Assembly: GCF_003471585.1 (NCBI RefSeq)
Contig: NZ_QRJO01000015.1
Location: forward strand, 1 to 52,227
DNA from: Collinsella sp. AM18-10
Lineage (GTDB): Bacteria; Actinomycetota; Coriobacteriia; Coriobacteriales; Coriobacteriaceae
Reading direction: 5' to 3'
DNA: 52,227 bases
Below the pieces are notes generated by a model. The model was given only the letters and a program-made list of their open reading frames with translations. It searched no databases and was not told the DNA's origin. A program made the position numbers and the translations under genes. This document shows positions 32,238-41,073 of this stretch, in pieces; positions within the stretch are counted from its first letter, which is position 1, and every line of letters begins with the position of its first letter.

Positions 32238-34058
32238 ATGCAGCCCAAGCATTCTGCTATTGTCGCGGGCCTGACGCTGGCGCTTTCGTTTGGCGCCGTT
32301 TCCGTGCCGGCACCCGCCGCTGCCGAGGAGCCCACGCCGGGCGTTGCCTCGGATGCCACCGATATCGATAAGGGTCTCTACACCCAGCAGTCCTTCTCGG
32401 GCGTGCTGAGGTCGGTCCAGGGCGTTTCGTTTGTTAACGTGACTCCCGAGATGAAGTACTTCACCAAATACGAGAGTCACGGCAACTATAACCAGGGCTT
32501 TTCGTACGGTGACGGTTATAACGCGCTGGGTTATTACCAGTTCGACCGTCGTTGGTCGCTCATCCCGTTTATGAAGCAGGCCTACAACTACAACCCCGAA
32601 AAATACAGCATGCTCAAGGATGCGATTGATCGCGGCAGCGAGATTTCCAACACGAGCAATGCCATGTACGAGAACGGCCAGCTCACCGAGTTGGGCCGTA
32701 TTGCGCAGGAGGCTTTCCAAGGTGCTTATAACACCGACCCTGTTGAGTTCTCGGCTCTGCAGGATGCGTATGCGTACAACTCGTACTATGCGGTGACCGA
32801 GGCGTGGCTCAAGAGCGGCCTGGGCATTGATATTTCGGGCCGTGCCGATTGCGTTAAGGGCATGGTGTGGAGCATCACCAACATGTGCGGCACCGGTGGT
32901 TGCAGGGACTTCTTCCGTTGGGCAAACCTTTCTAACAGTATGACTGATCGCGAGTTTGTGACGGCGCTTTCCAACAGTGTGGTCAATAACGTGGCGACCA
33001 AGTATTCGAGCCAGCCCCAGTATCATGAGGGCTGGAAGAACCGCTACCGCAACGAGCTGAAGGACTGCTTGGTTTATATCGCCGAGGACGAGGCCGCTGC
33101 CGCTGCGACGCCCGTGCAGCCCGAGCCCACGCCGGCGCCCTCGCCGACGCCTGATTCGAATGACGACTCGAGCGACGATGCCAACGATGACAGGATGGAT
33201 GCGCCCTCGACCGGTGCTGACGGTGATGGCTCTGCTGGTGGCACTACCAACAACGGCTCTACCTCGAACGGCTCCGTTTCGAACGGCTCTGCTGCGGGCG
33301 ATTCGTCTTCAAGCTCTGCCGGCAATACGGACAGCGACGCTTCTGGTTCGACCGGCGCTGGCACCTCTAACTCATCCACCGGCTCGAGCGATTCGTCCGT
33401 TGGCACCGGCTCTAACAACGGCTCCGGCTCTGACGCAACCCCTGGTTCCGATGCTTCCAAGGATGACTCGAATAAGGCGCCGGACGTTCCCGTTGCTTCG
33501 CCGGACAAGAAGCCTTCTTTCTCCGAGCAGCTTGGTTCTACGCTGGGCTCTTCGCTGATGGCTGGCGTCAATAACGGCTCGACCCAGAACAAGGGCAACT
33601 CTGATCAGGTTTCCACGGAAAAGATCGAAGCCGCAAAGGGCGACTCCAAGGACAAGGCTTCCGAGAAGACCGAATCCGATAAGGGTTCTAGCTCTGAGGA
33701 GAAGAGCGACAAGTCCGAACAGAAGAAGGACGAGGATAAGAAGTCTGAATCTGAGGAGAAAGACAAGAGCAAGGGCAAGACTGAGGACGGAAAGCAGCAG
33801 AGCGAGGACAGCGGTAAGGGCAACACCGATGACCAGGTCCAGGAGCAAAATGACTCCAAAACGGTGACCACCACGACCACGACGACTACAACTACCAAGT
33901 CTTCGGGCGGCAACATGCCCAAGACGGGCGATCTGATTGTGATGGCGAGCCTTGCTAGTGCAAGCTTGGCCACACTGGGCGCTACGTCTATCGTAAGTGG
34001 TAAGCATAAGCTCGATCAGCAGAAGAAGGCTTCTGGGGAGGACGGCTCGGAGGAGTAA
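32238..34058 (+). CDS. Sortase-anchored surface protein with lysozyme-like domain
   Basis: 606 residues. Signal peptide about 1-32 (IVAGLTLALSFGAVSV, then APAAA). A folded domain at about 70-290 contains YESHGNYNQGF, ALGYYQFDRRW and later GRADCVKGMVW; the Glu in YESHG followed by GYYQFD resembles the catalytic region of lysozyme/transglycosylase-like domains, so peptidoglycan cleavage is likely but unproven. Residues 290-555 are a Ser/Asn/Gly-rich then Lys/Glu/Asp-rich stalk with a Thr run. The end has the sortase signal MPKTG (about 559-563), a hydrophobic segment and a positive tail. GGAGGATCTT precedes ATG 32238. A terminator follows. Expected location: covalently on the cell wall. Confidence 0.85.
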   Translation: MQPKHSAIVAGLTLALSFGAVSVPAPAAAEEPTPGVASDATDIDKGLYTQQSFSGVLRSVQGVSFVNVTPEMKYFTKYESHGNYNQGFSYGDGYNALGYYQFDRRWSLIPFMKQAYNYNPEKYSMLKDAIDRGSEISNTSNAMYENGQLTELGRIAQEAFQGAYNTDPVEFSALQDAYAYNSYYAVTEAWLKSGLGIDISGRADCVKGMVWSITNMCGTGGCRDFFRWANLSNSMTDREFVTALSNSVVNNVATKYSSQPQYHEGWKNRYRNELKDCLVYIAEDEAAAAATPVQPEPTPAPSPTPDSNDDSSDDANDDRMDAPSTGADGDGSAGGTTNNGSTSNGSVSNGSAAGDSSSSSAGNTDSDASGSTGAGTSNSSTGSSDSSVGTGSNNGSGSDATPGSDASKDDSNKAPDVPVASPDKKPSFSEQLGSTLGSSLMAGVNNGSTQNKGNSDQVSTEKIEAAKGDSKDKASEKTESDKGSSSEEKSDKSEQKKDEDKKSESEEKDKSKGKTEDGKQQSEDSGKGNTDDQVQEQNDSKTVTTTTTTTTTTKSSGGNMPKTGDLIVMASLASASLATLGATSIVSGKHKLDQQKKASGEDGSEE

Positions 34059-34089
34059 TCTTCCAGATCGTTTTCTATAAGAGTTTGGG

Positions 34090-34124
34090 ACGGGGTCCGG
34101 TGCGGCGGCATCGGGCCCCGTTTT
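34090..34124 (+). terminator. Terminator of surface protein gene
   Basis: ACGGGGTCC (34090-34098) pairs with GGGCCCCGT (34113-34121, one G-T pair), followed by TTTG. Confidence 0.75.
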
Positions 34125-34196
34125 GTTGTGCAACGATTTGTTATGCCCCCTCGGGGGTCTGTTGCTACCGTTGCCCGAAACGTTTTCATGTCGATA

Positions 34197-34224
34197 TTGT
34201 TGCGCTCTACCCGCTAGCTACAAT
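34197..34224 (+). promoter_or_regulatory. Promoter of AAA-ATPase-like gene
   Basis: TTGTTG (34197-34202), 16-bp spacer, TACAAT (34219-34224), about 34 bases before GTG 34258. Confidence 0.5.
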
Positions 34225-34257
34225 GGGCATCGTGCTGCGTTAGAAGGAGAGTTTACG

Positions 34258-36057
34258 GTGTCTGAACAGGCGAATTATGGTGTTGCTCATGCGTTTGGTG
34301 CACGGTTGCTCGGTTATGCGGATAACGCAGCTCTGCCGGTTGATGTACACGACTTTTCCGATGCAATCAATCGGTGCTTAGTCGTCGATAAGACTATGTT
34401 TATTGCCGATATATTGGACAGCGAAGTACCCGTTGCGCTTTGCTGTCGGCCTAAGGGTTTTGGCAAGAGCATGAATTTATCGATGCTCAAGTGCTATTTG
34501 GAACGACCTGATCACCGGCTGCCGGATCGAAGCCTGTTCGCTGGTACCCAGATTTGGCAGGCGGGCGGCGGTCGCTATCGTGATGAGTACGCGAGTTATC
34601 CGGTCATCATGCTCGACTTTACAGCTGCCGCTGCGAGGCGCGACGCCGATGCTGCGGCGGCTATTCGCAGCGCTGTCGCGAACGAGTGCGCCCGATTGCT
34701 GCCGCTGCTTGCCGCACCTGATCTGTCAAGACGTGAGGTCCGTCTTATCGAGAGGGCGGCGCGTGGGGTGGCCAGCGATAAGGAGATCGATGCGGCGCTT
34801 GGCGTGTTTATCAAGCTGCTCCAGGCAGCTTTCGATGAGCAGGTTGTTCTTCTGATAGACGACTACGACGCGGTATGTCCAAAGCGTTTGGACGCTAAGG
34901 ACGACGGTAGCGTGGATTCCCTAGAGTCGCTCAGCCGAATGTTGTTCGACACCATTGCCGATGCCGGCGACTCGTTGCGATTGACGTGTCTGATGTGCGA
35001 ACGCCCCGGTCATGCCGAGTTTGCGTTGTCCCAACGTGGGGTTTCCTATCGGTCGGCGACGCCACTGTCGAGTTGGTGTGATCGATGGTTCGGTTTTTCG
35101 GACGACGAAGTCCAAGTGCTGTTGGATTGCATCGGTCGCAACGGCTGCCTGGATGACGCGCGTGAGTGGCTCGAGGGCTATCTGTTTGGTGGTTTTTATT
35201 GCTCGAGCCCGGAGCGCGTGGTGGACTACGCACATCGCGATTGCGTCGCGCCCGTTCGGGCGGATCTGTATTGTTACGCCGACCGTCTGGGCGCATGCGT
35301 CGGCGACTGGAATCTCATTCGCCTGTCCACATTGTTCGATTTGGTTGAGCCGCATGGGTTTATTGAGGCGCCAGTGCATATGCATGCCGAGGAGGTCGAT
35401 GCCGCCAAGCCCGAAGATATCTGGACTGCGCTGTATCTGTCTGGATTCCTTACGACGGATATGACGGGGCATTCGGAGGACGGCGCGTGCCTTCGTTCCC
35501 TGCGTCTGCCTAATAACGAAGTGCGTCAGGCGCTCCGTCTTGTAATTCTGGAATGGTTTGAGTGCGCCGTTGAGGACGTTGGAGTTATCGACTCGTTCCA
35601 TGACGGGCTGTGTCGAGGAGACGAGGACACTGTAAAGCAAGCTTTGAGCTGTGCTATCGGCGATCTGGGCATCGATGTGGGCCAATCAGATATGCCGACA
35701 GCCTATCATCTGGCGCTTCAGGGGCTCTGCTTTGGACTGCCCGGCTATTGCAATCCCAGCTCCAAGCGAAGTGGCGTCTCGGATCGCTGGGATATCCAGG
35801 TGATTCCCACCGGTCGGGTGTTTGACGTGGCCGACACGCTCGGCATGCTCGATGAGCGACCGCTCATTACGGTCAACATGTTGTACGACCCTGGCGTCGA
35901 TGCCCTGGGCCTGGAACTGTTGGCGGTTCAGGCGCTGCTCGACATAGAGCGCGACGGCATCGATGATATCCGCGTGCCGCGCCCCGCCGTCGGGCGCATG
36001 CGTTGGGGCTTTGGCTTTGACGGTCAGCGTGTGTCCGTGGTGTGTCAACGACTGTAG
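34258..36057 (+). CDS. AAA-ATPase-like protein with degenerate C-terminal nuclease-like domain
   Basis: 599 residues. The N-terminal region matches the AAA-ATPase-like family found in many gut bacteria: VVDKTMFIADILDSE, then the P-loop CCRPKGFGKSMNLSMLKCYL and a Walker B-like VVLLIDDYDAVCPK. In the usual family the C-terminus is a PD-(D/E)XK nuclease domain ending in a Glu-Leu-Lys motif; here the corresponding stretch reads SDRWDIQVIP and LITVNMLYD, so the catalytic Lys and Glu seem lost. Function of the family is unknown. Start GTG 34258 has AAGGAGA upstream; the earlier ATG at 34123 is inside the preceding terminator. It stands alone. Confidence 0.75.
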   Translation: MSEQANYGVAHAFGARLLGYADNAALPVDVHDFSDAINRCLVVDKTMFIADILDSEVPVALCCRPKGFGKSMNLSMLKCYLERPDHRLPDRSLFAGTQIWQAGGGRYRDEYASYPVIMLDFTAAAARRDADAAAAIRSAVANECARLLPLLAAPDLSRREVRLIERAARGVASDKEIDAALGVFIKLLQAAFDEQVVLLIDDYDAVCPKRLDAKDDGSVDSLESLSRMLFDTIADAGDSLRLTCLMCERPGHAEFALSQRGVSYRSATPLSSWCDRWFGFSDDEVQVLLDCIGRNGCLDDAREWLEGYLFGGFYCSSPERVVDYAHRDCVAPVRADLYCYADRLGACVGDWNLIRLSTLFDLVEPHGFIEAPVHMHAEEVDAAKPEDIWTALYLSGFLTTDMTGHSEDGACLRSLRLPNNEVRQALRLVILEWFECAVEDVGVIDSFHDGLCRGDEDTVKQALSCAIGDLGIDVGQSDMPTAYHLALQGLCFGLPGYCNPSSKRSGVSDRWDIQVIPTGRVFDVADTLGMLDERPLITVNMLYDPGVDALGLELLAVQALLDIERDGIDDIRVPRPAVGRMRWGFGFDGQRVSVVCQRL

Positions 36058-36077
36058 CGGCGGGCGAAAGCCCTTTA

Positions 36078-37097
36078 CTACTCGGCGTCCTTCAGGGGCG
36101 GCATGGGCTTCCAGTTGGGATCCTTAACGATCTTGCGGGCGTCCTTCATGCCGCGGCGCAGCGCCGGAATGCCGGTCTTAAAGCATTTGTCGACTGCTGC
36201 CAGACGAATGAACTCCTTGCAGAAGGTCGCGGCATTGCCCAGACGGAACAGCATGGGGTGGTAGTCACCGTAGATCTGCATATAGCGAGCGAGGAAGCCT
36301 CGGTTGCGCATGATGTAGTAGCGGTTGGTGTCGCTCGTGGAGTTGAGCTGTCGTTTGCCGGCGATATCCCAGTTGGAGACGGCGCGGGCGCGCTTGAGCA
36401 CCACGTCGGCAACCACGGCGGCGGGGAAGTGCTGGCTGGCCACGTAGCCGTAGCAGGCATCGTCGCCGTAGATAAAGAAGCGCGCGTCGGGCAGGCCAAT
36501 CTTGTCGACCACGCGGCGCGAGAACATGCCGCCCTCAAAGCACAGTTGGTTCATGGTGCGGTAGCCCTCGGGCCCCAAGTCCCACTTGGCGATGGGGTTA
36601 GGGATGCCGAGCGAAAGGATGAGCTGGTACTGCCAAAAGAAAGCGCCGCCGTCAAAGTCCAGGCGCGAACCCTGGATGACATCGTAGCGGTCGGTCCACT
36701 TGGCAAGACGCTCGATGCCTTCGGGGATGACGAGCACGTCGTCGTCCATCACCCAGAACCACTGGGCCCCCAGATCGTAGGCGCATTTAGTGCCAGCGGA
36801 GAAGCCGCCCGCACCGCCGCCGTTTTCGAGCTGCGGGGCGTAGATGACACGGTCGGTGCCGCCCTGCGCGTCGGGCTGCTCGGTGTCGATGCCCCACAGG
36901 CTGGCCAGGCGCTCGTTGAATGCGGTGCACATGGCCTCGGTCTCGCGCGAATTCTCGTTATCGACAATCACGATGCGCCAGGGCGTTGCCGTGAGCTCGG
37001 TCATGGAGTCGAACAAGTTGGCCAGGAGTTCCTGGCGCTTGTACGTAACGACCACGATGGCGAGCTTATCGATGGGGGCGGGAAGGGTTGAAGTCAT
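36078..37097 (-). CDS. Glycosyltransferase family 2, GlfT-like
   Basis: 339 residues. GT-A fold: LAIVVVTYKRQELLANLF, IVIVDNENS, NGGGAGGFSAG and the metal-binding WVMDDDVLV. The overall pattern (EGGMFSRRVV, FIYGDDACYGY) is that of the galactofuranosyltransferase-like GT2 proteins. It probably adds sugars to a surface polysaccharide in the cytoplasm. The ATG at 37097 has GAAAGGA about 10 bases upstream; the ORF start at 37160 is rejected. It ends 20 bases from the convergent AAA-ATPase-like gene. First of a group of surface-glycan genes reaching to 40922. Confidence 0.85.
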   Translation of the reverse strand: MTSTLPAPIDKLAIVVVTYKRQELLANLFDSMTELTATPWRIVIVDNENSRETEAMCTAFNERLASLWGIDTEQPDAQGGTDRVIYAPQLENGGGAGGFSAGTKCAYDLGAQWFWVMDDDVLVIPEGIERLAKWTDRYDVIQGSRLDFDGGAFFWQYQLILSLGIPNPIAKWDLGPEGYRTMNQLCFEGGMFSRRVVDKIGLPDARFFIYGDDACYGYVASQHFPAAVVADVVLKRARAVSNWDIAGKRQLNSTSDTNRYYIMRNRGFLARYMQIYGDYHPMLFRLGNAATFCKEFIRLAAVDKCFKTGIPALRRGMKDARKIVKDPNWKPMPPLKDAE

Positions 37098-37334
37098 GAA
37101 CGAGTATATCCTTTCGCGTGGGCAGCGTATCGGCCCTGCGGAATAAACAATGTGTCCCATGGGACAGGACTATTGTAAGCGTAGGCGGGCGCCCGCGGGT
37201 AATGTTCCGCTAATCACCAAGAACGTTTGCTACAAGCCTGGTTGACGTGTGAGCGTGGCGAGGTTGCAAGCGCGCATTGTGGTATTACGTAGGTGCCGAT
37301 TCCTGTGGACGCGATCTTTCTGTTTGGATGCCCT

Positions 37335-38675
37335 GTGAATAAATCTCGTTTAGCCTCCTTTGCCGATGGCCTTCCCATCAAGGCCATGTTGCTGTTTTTG
37401 GTTCTTCAGGCCGCATTTGTCTTGAGCAATACCGCGGCGAATTGCCTGCCGAGGCCCGTTATCGACTCGCATGCGCAGGGTTCGGAGTCCTCGGCCCTGT
37501 TGTCCGACATGTATGTCTACGACCACCGTGTTGCAGCTGGTCCTGTTTGCTTTGATAACAATCGCTTTATCATTGAAGTCGCACAGCAAAAGGACCAGGG
37601 TTCTCCGTTTAAGACGATGGCTGTTGCCGAGATTGATGACGTTACGAAAGCCGGCGGGATTACGCATCAGCAGTACTACCGGTATTGGCATGGATGGCAG
37701 CTACTTACGAATGTCTGCCTGTATATTGGCGGTATCGACGTTGTCGTGGCGCCCGCGGCTGCTCTGGCGATTGCCGGCTCCGCTTGCGCTTACGTTGTCT
37801 TGCACAAGCGGTTTTCAATGCCAGCGACGTTGGGTTTCCTTGCAATCCTGTTGTTCTCGACCAATCTATTTTTCAATGTTATCGGCGATCTGCTGCTGTG
37901 CATCTCGTTTTTTGTGGCGCTCATCATGATGTCTTGCATGAGCCTTCGTTTGGACTCGGCCCCGAACGCACGGGTTTTCACAAGCCGCCTTGTCCTTTGG
38001 TCGATAGCGACGGGCGCCGTGTTTTCGTTTCTTGACTTTTTAACCATTCCTGCCGCAGTTGTCGCCCTGCATTGCTTTTTCGCCTTCATTGCACTCCCCG
38101 AGGGCGAGCGTCCCAAGCGCTGCGTCGTTACGATGCTGCAGGCGCTCTTTGGGTTTGGGCTTTCGTTTGTCTTTGCCTGGGCGATGAAATGGATTATCGC
38201 TGCATCGGTGTTGGGTTGGAACGAGGTCTTTTCGAACGTTCTGGGCGAGATGGACCTTTGGTCTGCACACGGTGCGTCGTCGCTGCTGCCTCAAGCTGAC
38301 TGGCCTCAGATTTTGAAGGAGTTTTATTGCATGAACCCGCAGCTGTTTGCCATTTGCTCAACTGCTGGTTATGCGATGCTCTCGAACGTCGTTTGTCTTG
38401 TTTCGTTTGCTGCCGTATTGGTGACCTGGATTGCCGTACTCGCATGCTCAATACGGGGTGGCGCGCAAGAGGGTCGTCGTCGTAAAGTGTTGATCCAGTC
38501 GCTGCTCATTGCGCTGCCCCTGGTTGTCATTTTGGGTTATTTCGTTGTAATGCACGACCATGCGATCGTCCATATTCCGGTATTTGGCTGCAAGAATTGG
38601 GCGATTGTCTTTGCGATTTTATTTGCTTCGGGTGTTAGCGCGCTTCGTGGTCTGCAGGGTCAGAAGGGCGTCTAG
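37335..38675 (+). CDS. Polytopic membrane protein, possibly glycan-related
   Basis: About 446 residues from GTG 37335; an in-frame GTG at 37293 gives 460, and neither has a clear ribosome site. About nine membrane segments. After the first segment comes an extracytoplasmic loop that includes DVTKAGGITHQQYYRYWHGW; a Tyr/Arg/Tyr/Trp/His motif of this kind near the first loop is seen in GT-C-like polysaccharide membrane proteins, so a role in surface glycan transfer is possible but not shown. I cannot name the family. It is convergent with the acyltransferase gene, and the two stop codons share the bases CTAG (38672-38675). Confidence 0.7.
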   Translation: MNKSRLASFADGLPIKAMLLFLVLQAAFVLSNTAANCLPRPVIDSHAQGSESSALLSDMYVYDHRVAAGPVCFDNNRFIIEVAQQKDQGSPFKTMAVAEIDDVTKAGGITHQQYYRYWHGWQLLTNVCLYIGGIDVVVAPAAALAIAGSACAYVVLHKRFSMPATLGFLAILLFSTNLFFNVIGDLLLCISFFVALIMMSCMSLRLDSAPNARVFTSRLVLWSIATGAVFSFLDFLTIPAAVVALHCFFAFIALPEGERPKRCVVTMLQALFGFGLSFVFAWAMKWIIAASVLGWNEVFSNVLGEMDLWSAHGASSLLPQADWPQILKEFYCMNPQLFAICSTAGYAMLSNVVCLVSFAAVLVTWIAVLACSIRGGAQEGRRRKVLIQSLLIALPLVVILGYFVVMHDHAIVHIPVFGCKNWAIVFAILFASGVSALRGLQGQKGV

Positions 38676-39817
38676 CTGTTCATATGGGCCTTGATGGCCT
38701 CGACTACGGCCCTGCGTACTATATCCATGAGGAGCAGGGCAAGTGCGAGGCAAAGGCTCATAAGGATTCCGAGCAAAATGGCGGCGGCTGGATGTGGATC
38801 TCCCGTTTGGATGCCTGCTGCCATGGTGTAGATTGCTTTGTCAAAGATGGGTCGCCAGACGTTGCAGGTAAACGACTGTACGGCGTAGAAAGCGAGCGTT
38901 CCTGCGGCGAGGGACATGATTGTCTTGTCTGCAGCTGGGACTTCGTGGCGCGGCTGATGGAGCGCTGCGGCGGCAACGGATGCGGCGGCCAAGATAAAGG
39001 ATATGACGGAAGAGGACTTGTAGGAGAGCTTCCAGAGCGCGTCGTACTGGCTATTTGCCGATAGCAGAAGCTCGAGCGCGATGGTGGCGGCAACGAGTCC
39101 GATTAGCGCGATCTCGGATTTTTGAGCGCCGGATGCGTTGCCGTGGCAATCGAGGACAAAGCGCATTTCTCCAGCTGCAATAAACGCGACCAGGTAGGTA
39201 ACGGCGCTCATGAGCTTGCGCCACAAAACGATACCGGCCGGTTCGTTTGCCGTCGCTGCGATGTAGCAGTTGATTCCAAATGTTGCGAGCACGAGAAGTG
39301 CTACGACAAACGGGGCCCTTTTGCTGCCGATTCGCTGTCGTATCAGCGCAATCATTGGGACGAGCAATACGGAGGCGGCGTAGACCCAGATAAACTCGAT
39401 GCCTAACGTGAGCCAGCCGATCTCGTGTAGTGAGATTTCGGGCAGGGGATAGACGTACATCGAGACAAACAGACAAGCTGCGCAATAAAAGAGCGTGGGC
39501 AAGACGATCTTCTTGAGGCGCTCAAGTGATTTGAGCGTGAGGCCCCGCGCGGACGAACCGTTTTGGAGGGCGCGTACCGCCGAGGGAATAAGGAAGTACC
39601 CCGAGATCATAAAAAAGATCTCGTTGGCCCAACAGCCCAGCAGGTTAATGAATCCCAGTAGTCCCGAATAGGGGAAAGCCGCAAGCGATGCGTATTCCGG
39701 CACGCCGGTGCAGACGGCTTGGAAGGTCCATTGAAACGTGTGGAATATCGCAATCCCGGCGACCGCGACCAAGCGCAGCGCCTCGATGGAGGTATTTCTG
39801 CTTGCTTTGCTGCCCAT
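38672..39817 (-). CDS. Acyltransferase 3 family membrane protein
   Basis: 381 residues, about ten membrane segments. N-terminal RNTSIEALRLVAVAGIAIFH carries the Arg and His of the acyltransferase 3 family, and FFMISGYFLIPS follows. Such enzymes O-acetylate surface polysaccharides or lipids, using acyl-CoA. The start at ATG 39817 is 5 bases after the stop of the GT2 gene, so the two are co-transcribed; a start at 39853 would overlap it. The neighbouring glycosyltransferases support a surface-glycan role. Confidence 0.85.
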   Translation of the reverse strand: MGSKASRNTSIEALRLVAVAGIAIFHTFQWTFQAVCTGVPEYASLAAFPYSGLLGFINLLGCWANEIFFMISGYFLIPSAVRALQNGSSARGLTLKSLERLKKIVLPTLFYCAACLFVSMYVYPLPEISLHEIGWLTLGIEFIWVYAASVLLVPMIALIRQRIGSKRAPFVVALLVLATFGINCYIAATANEPAGIVLWRKLMSAVTYLVAFIAAGEMRFVLDCHGNASGAQKSEIALIGLVAATIALELLLSANSQYDALWKLSYKSSSVISFILAAASVAAAALHQPRHEVPAADKTIMSLAAGTLAFYAVQSFTCNVWRPIFDKAIYTMAAGIQTGDPHPAAAILLGILMSLCLALALLLMDIVRRAVVEAIKAHMNS

Positions 39818-39821
39818 CAGA

Positions 39822-40922
39822 CTATTTTCCAGCGCGTGCGTTGTACGAACCAAAGTGCGATGTGATCATTTTTAGAGTTTGCTTGGGCCCCTTGTTCCAT
39901 ACGTTATACAAGCCCTCTCCCACGAGGTCCTTGGCGTATGCGCAGTAGCTGATTTTAGGATTGGCAATGCCCATATACTCGGCATAGAGCTTTTTGGCCG
40001 CAGGGGTAACGCGAGGATTGGCAAATACTAGCTCTTGCGGCATGCGTTCGAACATCCTGTGGATAGCCCGCTTGATTTCGGGGTGCCCTTCAATTCCGGT
40101 GTGCTCAATCATGATGCCCATATAGGTGAAGCCGCGTGTGATTTGCGGTGTCCAGACGGCGGAGTCGGTGACGTTAAGCCTCTCAAGAACATCGACCATG
40201 TCGTTCCAACGATTAAACGGCATCAAAGGGTCACGCTTGGCCAGAGCGGCTGCCTTTTCGGGTGTTTCCTCGCGGTAGCAGTAATACGGCTTGGGCCAGT
40301 AAGCGATCGCCTTTGCCTGGCAGAGCGTTTCGACAAGGAATGGATTGTCGGCCCAGCCCGCACCGGGGATTTCCTTAAACCAGATATTGTTTTGCATCAG
40401 GAAGTCGCGACGATAGATTGCCGACCAAATGGACGGATGGTGGGCCAGCAGGTGTGGAGCGTCGTGAATGGTGAACGGTTGCCGAGGCGGTTTAATGCGA
40501 CCGCGATATGCGCAATGTAGCTTGACCTCTTGGGGGGTATCGGGGTTGCGAATGATCCAATAGGGGGTCTCAATAATATCGAGCTTGTTCGGACCGCCAA
40601 ATTCGCGCTTGGCAAAGGCAAACATGTCGGAGTACATTCCGGACTCGATCCAGTCATCGGGCTCGAGGATGGCGATCCAGTCTCCCTTTGCCTCGCGAAT
40701 GCCCAGATTGCAGGTTGCGCCGTAACCCTGGTTTGCCTTATTGATCACTCGAATGCGTGAGTCGCGCGCAGCGAAATCTTGCATAATGGCGAGCGAGTTG
40801 TCGGTGGATCCGTCGTTGATGGCGAGGATTTCCAGTTCGATATTTTTTTCGTTTAATAGGCTGCCTATAGCCTGAGAAAGATACGGCTCGGCATTGTAAG
40901 TAGGCACGATTACGGTCAGCAT
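39822..40922 (-). CDS. Glycosyltransferase family 2
   Basis: 366 residues. A classical GT-A fold: LTVIVPTYNAEPYLSQAIGS, ILAINDGSTDNSL, NQGYGATCNLGI and the metal-binding Asp pair in ILEPDDWIESGM. IWSAIYRRDFL and GAGWADNPFLVETL resemble the acceptor region of capsule/teichoic-type glycosyltransferases. Cytoplasmic, membrane-associated. First gene of the minus-strand pair with the acyltransferase. The ATG 40922 follows an AT-rich region where GAGAAAG lies close upstream. Sugar specificity cannot be read. Confidence 0.88.
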   Translation of the reverse strand: MLTVIVPTYNAEPYLSQAIGSLLNEKNIELEILAINDGSTDNSLAIMQDFAARDSRIRVINKANQGYGATCNLGIREAKGDWIAILEPDDWIESGMYSDMFAFAKREFGGPNKLDIIETPYWIIRNPDTPQEVKLHCAYRGRIKPPRQPFTIHDAPHLLAHHPSIWSAIYRRDFLMQNNIWFKEIPGAGWADNPFLVETLCQAKAIAYWPKPYYCYREETPEKAAALAKRDPLMPFNRWNDMVDVLERLNVTDSAVWTPQITRGFTYMGIMIEHTGIEGHPEIKRAIHRMFERMPQELVFANPRVTPAAKKLYAEYMGIANPKISYCAYAKDLVGEGLYNVWNKGPKQTLKMITSHFGSYNARAGK

Positions 40923-41028
40923 TTAAACACTTTCTCTAGGCGATTTGGAAGAATTATACCCTATTGCAAAGCAACGATTTTGGTTGCATATGCTCTGAAG
41001 AAACTAAAACCGTTGCAAACGAACGAAA

Positions 41029-41051
41029 GCAACTAAATTAGTTGCTATAAT
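41029..41051 (+). promoter_or_regulatory. Operator/promoter of the satD operon
   Basis: A consensus TATAAT -10 box (41046-41051) is directly preceded by a perfect 17-bp palindrome GCAACTAAATTAGTTGC (41029-41045) that fills the spacer. Further TTGCAA/GTTGC half sites occur upstream (about 40963-41020). This is the layout of a repressed promoter; the SatD protein itself has a C-terminal helix-turn-helix and may be the repressor. Confidence 0.7.
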
Positions 41052-41073
41052 CGCCATGAGGAAAGGAAGCCTG

